Virus record (IMG/VR): IMGVR_UViG_3300046792_000213
Location: 1 to 64,000 of that record
Origin: a virus
DNA: 64,000 bases
Strand: one strand, 5' to 3'
Shown in pieces: positions 63,896 to 64,000 of the stretch. The notes under the pieces were generated by a model, which was given only the letters and a program-made list of their open reading frames with translations, ran no database searches and had not been told where the DNA came from. Every line of letters begins with the position of its first letter. Position 1 is the stretch's first letter. Made by a program: the position numbers and the translations under genes.

Positions 63896-64000
63896 GCCGT
63901 CCACCGCCTCGTGGGGATGCCCGCGGCTTCGGCCATGTCGGCGCAGCTGCTCGCACCGTGGGAGGGGTGCGGGTCGGTGCGGCGGCAACGGGGCGACGTG
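63892..64000 (-). CDS. Partial small protein, 5' end beyond window
   Basis: Stop at 63892 overlaps the HNH ATG by 4 bp. Visible C-terminal part reads RRTDPHPSHGASSCADMAEA then AGIPTRRWTA. Truncated by the window edge; unknown. Confidence 0.45.
   Translation of the reverse strand, partial: TSPRCRRTDPHPSHGASSCADMAEAAGIPTRRWTA

Noticed and set aside
1-64000. CRISPR array
   Set aside because: No set of regularly spaced identical repeats of 20-40 bp was seen.
1-64000. Insertion sequences or transposases
   Set aside because: No DDE or serine transposase-like protein and no paired terminal inverted repeats were recognised.

Overview
The window is high-GC actinobacterial DNA, almost certainly from Streptomyces or a Streptomyces phage/plasmid: dense GTG/ATG starts, a WhiB-like regulator, DUF6221/DUF6907-type proteins, a DUF2637 + FtsK/TraB pair and HutC-type GntR regulators. 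Nothing that looks like host housekeeping is visible, so the whole window appears to be mobile: a tailed, siphovirus-like temperate phage genome joined to a module typical of Streptomyces conjugative plasmids and integrative elements. I cannot tell from sequence alone whether this is a free phage-plasmid, an integrated prophage, or two abutting elements.

Layout. (1) 0.1-2.8 kb, minus strand: DUF6907 protein, a GIY-YIG/GntR fusion, a GntR-UTRA regulator and a UTRA-only partner lacking the DNA-binding domain. (2) 2.9-14.1 kb, plus strand: a divergently transcribed run of about 29 small genes around a DUF2637 membrane protein and an FtsK/TraB-like DNA translocase, followed by helically phased CGGAC repeats that could be the TraB target (clt-like); after it come very small genes that reuse one ribosome-binding leader, including a RapZ C-terminal-domain protein, KOW-like, zinc-ribbon and DUF4236 proteins. 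(3) 14.2-16.1 kb: a membrane-anchored plus-strand gene and a minus-strand DinD/BRO-like gene bounded by strong hairpins. (4) 16.1-40.8 kb, minus strand: the late operon, read from right to left: zinc-motif small-terminase candidate, large terminase, portal-MuF fusion, protease-DUF6582-scaffold fusion, capsid, connector and completion proteins, tail tube, frameshifted tail chaperones, tape measure, tail/adhesin proteins, GH25 lysin, two holin-like proteins, collagen-like protein. (5) 40.8-42.5 kb: lipoprotein and a tRNA cluster (initiator tRNA-fMet, tRNA-Trp, two tRNA fragments). (6) 42.5-51.3 kb: DUF6221 genes, two lipoproteins, Ku, HNH nuclease and tyrosine integrase. (7) 51.1-64 kb, minus strand: the early operon, with WhiB, HNH-HTH, helix-turn-helix proteins, a DnaN-like clamp, ASCH protein, replication protein, DNA methyltransferase and many small zinc proteins; a ribbon-helix-helix-like regulator (59.2 kb) is divergent inside it.

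How it may work together (inference): early genes establish replication on host polymerase (own clamp-like protein, initiator-like protein, loader-like protein) and modify DNA; the integrase and Ku handle genome end or site-specific joining; late genes build the virion; and the GntR-controlled DUF2637/FtsK module could move the same DNA by conjugation. No RepSA, ParA/ParB, helicase, primase or DNA polymerase was recognised. Starts were chosen by Shine-Dalgarno spacing and 1-4 bp stop/start overlaps where visible.
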